DNA of 5,526 bases, taken from the NCBI GenBank assembly GCA_028687395.1, contig JAQUAE010000146.1:1-5526 (forward strand), given 5' to 3'. Source of the DNA: Anaerolineales bacterium (lineage in GTDB: Bacteria > Chloroflexota > Anaerolineae > Anaerolineales > UBA4823). The notes beneath the pieces were generated by a model. It ran no database searches. It saw only the letters and a program-made list of their open reading frames with translations, and was not told where the DNA came from. Within the stretch, counting starts at the first letter, position 1. Each line of letters begins with the position of its first letter. This document shows, one piece after another, positions 4,377-5,526 of the stretch. A program made the position numbers and the translations under genes.

Positions 4377-5526
4377 ATGCGCCGCGCCTTCTTACCCGCC
4401 TTCATCCTGTTTCTGCTGCTTGCTTGCCAACTGGTTGGTTTGCCTGGCGCCGGCGTGCCCATCCAGACTGTATCGCCCCCCGGCGCCTCCCCCACCCGCC
4501 CGACCGCCGCCTGGACCGCGCCGGCTGCCTCGCCGTCCCCAAGCCCCAGCGAGGGCACGCCGACGCCCACCCCTAGAGAAGCGCTGGCTTCCCTTGCCCC
4601 GGGCGCCTCATCCGCTTTTACGCTGCGCTACCATCCAGATGGAGGCTTGTTCGTTGGCGATGTGATCAGCCTGGAGGTCATCCCCCCGGCGAACCTCGAC
4701 TTGGAAGGCCGCGAGATCGCCGTCGCAGCCGGTGGTGCGGAAGGCGCGGAGCTGGGGGTGGCGAAATTTGCTCCCTTCGGCCTGGGTGGGCGCCTTCAGG
4801 CCACGTTTTACTGGAGCTGGGACACGCGCGGCCTGCAGCCTGGCCAGCACACTCTCACCTTCACCCTGCTGCCTGAGGGGCCCCAATGGACGGAATCGCT
4901 CACTCTGCAGCCGCGCAGCGCACTGCAGCCGCCCGAACCGCTGGCGCGCTGGGCTTCTGTACAGAGCGAATGTTGCCAGGTCTACTACGTGACCCAGACC
5001 GCCGCCCAGCGCGACCTGGAGCTGCTGCTGGAGATGGCGGATGAGCAGGCGGAGCTCGCCAGCCAGGCTCTGCAGAGTACGTGGGATATCCAGGTGCCGG
5101 TGGTGCTCGTGCCGCGCGTCATGGGGCACGGCGGTTTCACCACCCAGGAAGTCGCCATTTCCTACCTGGACCGTGACTACACCGGTGGGAGCGCCGATAT
5201 CATCTTACGCCACGAGATGCTTCACCTGCTGGATGGCCAGTTGGGCGGCGAGTATCGCCCTTCCTTATTCGTCGAGGGCCTGGCGGTTCACCTCAGCGGC
5301 GGGCATTTCAAGCCGGAGGATCCTGTGGCTCGGGCGGCTGCGCTGCTCGAAATGGGCTGGTACTTGCCGCTCCGTAGCCTCACCCAGGACTTCTACCACG
5401 CCCAGCACGAGGTGAGCTACATCGAGGCCGGTGCCCTGGTCGGGTACATGGTCGAGCGCTGGGGTTGGCCGGCTTTCAATGCCTTCTACCGTAGCATTCG
5501 CCCCCCTGCAGAAGGTGAGGACCCCC
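4377..5526 (+). CDS. Secreted lipoprotein with gluzincin-type (peptidase MA-like) domain, 3' end missing
   Basis: Open from ATG 4377 to the window edge (383 codons, no stop). The N-terminus is a lipoprotein signal: MRR, a hydrophobic stretch, then lipobox L-L-A-C with C17 as the lipidated cysteine. A Pro/Ser/Thr-rich linker (about 33-66) leads to a beta-rich, Ig-like looking region (about 78-180). The C-terminal part holds HEMLH (279-283), the zinc-binding HExxH motif, followed by VEGLAVH with E300 as the probable third zinc ligand. This HExxH...E layout is that of gluzincins; the REGLA-type second motif resembles peptidase MA-like proteins. The product is expected to be anchored outside the cytoplasmic membrane and to cleave peptides; no substrate can be named. 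Adjacent cysteines C199-C200 precede the peptidase part. The AAGG just before the ATG is too close to act as a ribosome site, so leaderless initiation is inferred. The gene is divergent from the aminotransferase. Confidence 0.8.
   Translation, partial: MRRAFLPAFILFLLLACQLVGLPGAGVPIQTVSPPGASPTRPTAAWTAPAASPSPSPSEGTPTPTPREALASLAPGASSAFTLRYHPDGGLFVGDVISLEVIPPANLDLEGREIAVAAGGAEGAELGVAKFAPFGLGGRLQATFYWSWDTRGLQPGQHTLTFTLLPEGPQWTESLTLQPRSALQPPEPLARWASVQSECCQVYYVTQTAAQRDLELLLEMADEQAELASQALQSTWDIQVPVVLVPRVMGHGGFTTQEVAISYLDRDYTGGSADIILRHEMLHLLDGQLGGEYRPSLFVEGLAVHLSGGHFKPEDPVARAAALLEMGWYLPLRSLTQDFYHAQHEVSYIEAGALVGYMVERWGWPAFNAFYRSIRPPAEGEDP

Noticed and set aside
4608..5129. Minus-strand open frame of 173 codons
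   Set aside because: It is antisense to the metallopeptidase gene, whose lipobox and HExxH motif show that the plus frame is the coding one.

Overview
The window looks like ordinary chromosomal sequence from a GC-rich bacterium. Chloroflexota (Anaerolineae-like) is my best guess. That is an inference from the style of the proteins, a Gram-positive-type LexA box, a long Pro/Ser/Thr lipoprotein linker, and a small protein that resembles unnamed Chloroflexota proteins as I remember them. I see no mobile element, tRNA, rRNA or CRISPR array.

Layout from left to right. (1) The last 44 codons of a plus-strand gene, probably the DNA polymerase III delta subunit (holA), end at 135. (2) A minus-strand gene of 90 codons (379-107) overlaps the holA end tail to tail by 29 bases. 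It encodes a protein of unknown function behind a strong AGGAG-type ribosome site. Its upstream region carries a textbook sigma-70 promoter (TTGACA, 17 bases, TATAAT), and a perfect GAAC-N4-GTTC LexA-type operator covers the expected transcription start. This is the strongest sign in the window of something undescribed: a DNA-damage-inducible small protein beside a replication gene. (3) Divergently, a glyoxylate/hydroxypyruvate-reductase-type D-2-hydroxyacid dehydrogenase (572-1561) is followed by a MoaD/ThiS-like beta-grasp protein (1658-1909) whose diglycine is not terminal. Two hairpins with nearly identical arms bracket the latter gene. (4) A convergent minus-strand pair follows: a class V PLP aminotransferase of the alanine/serine-glyoxylate type (4215-3145), then an overlapping RlmD/TrmA-family RNA uracil-5-methyltransferase (3167-1926). 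(5) Divergent from the aminotransferase, a plus-strand gene starts at 4377 and runs off the window. It encodes a lipoprotein with a gluzincin-type HExxH...E site, and its extended -10 promoter sits so close to the ATG that the mRNA is probably leaderless.

How the genes may fit together. The dehydrogenase and the aminotransferase could share glyoxylate, hydroxypyruvate, serine and glycine as metabolites, but they lie in separate convergent transcription units. The methyltransferase is probably made by translational coupling to the aminotransferase. The metallopeptidase lipoprotein is an independent unit. The LexA-boxed small gene stands alone, so its function cannot be inferred from an operon partner.
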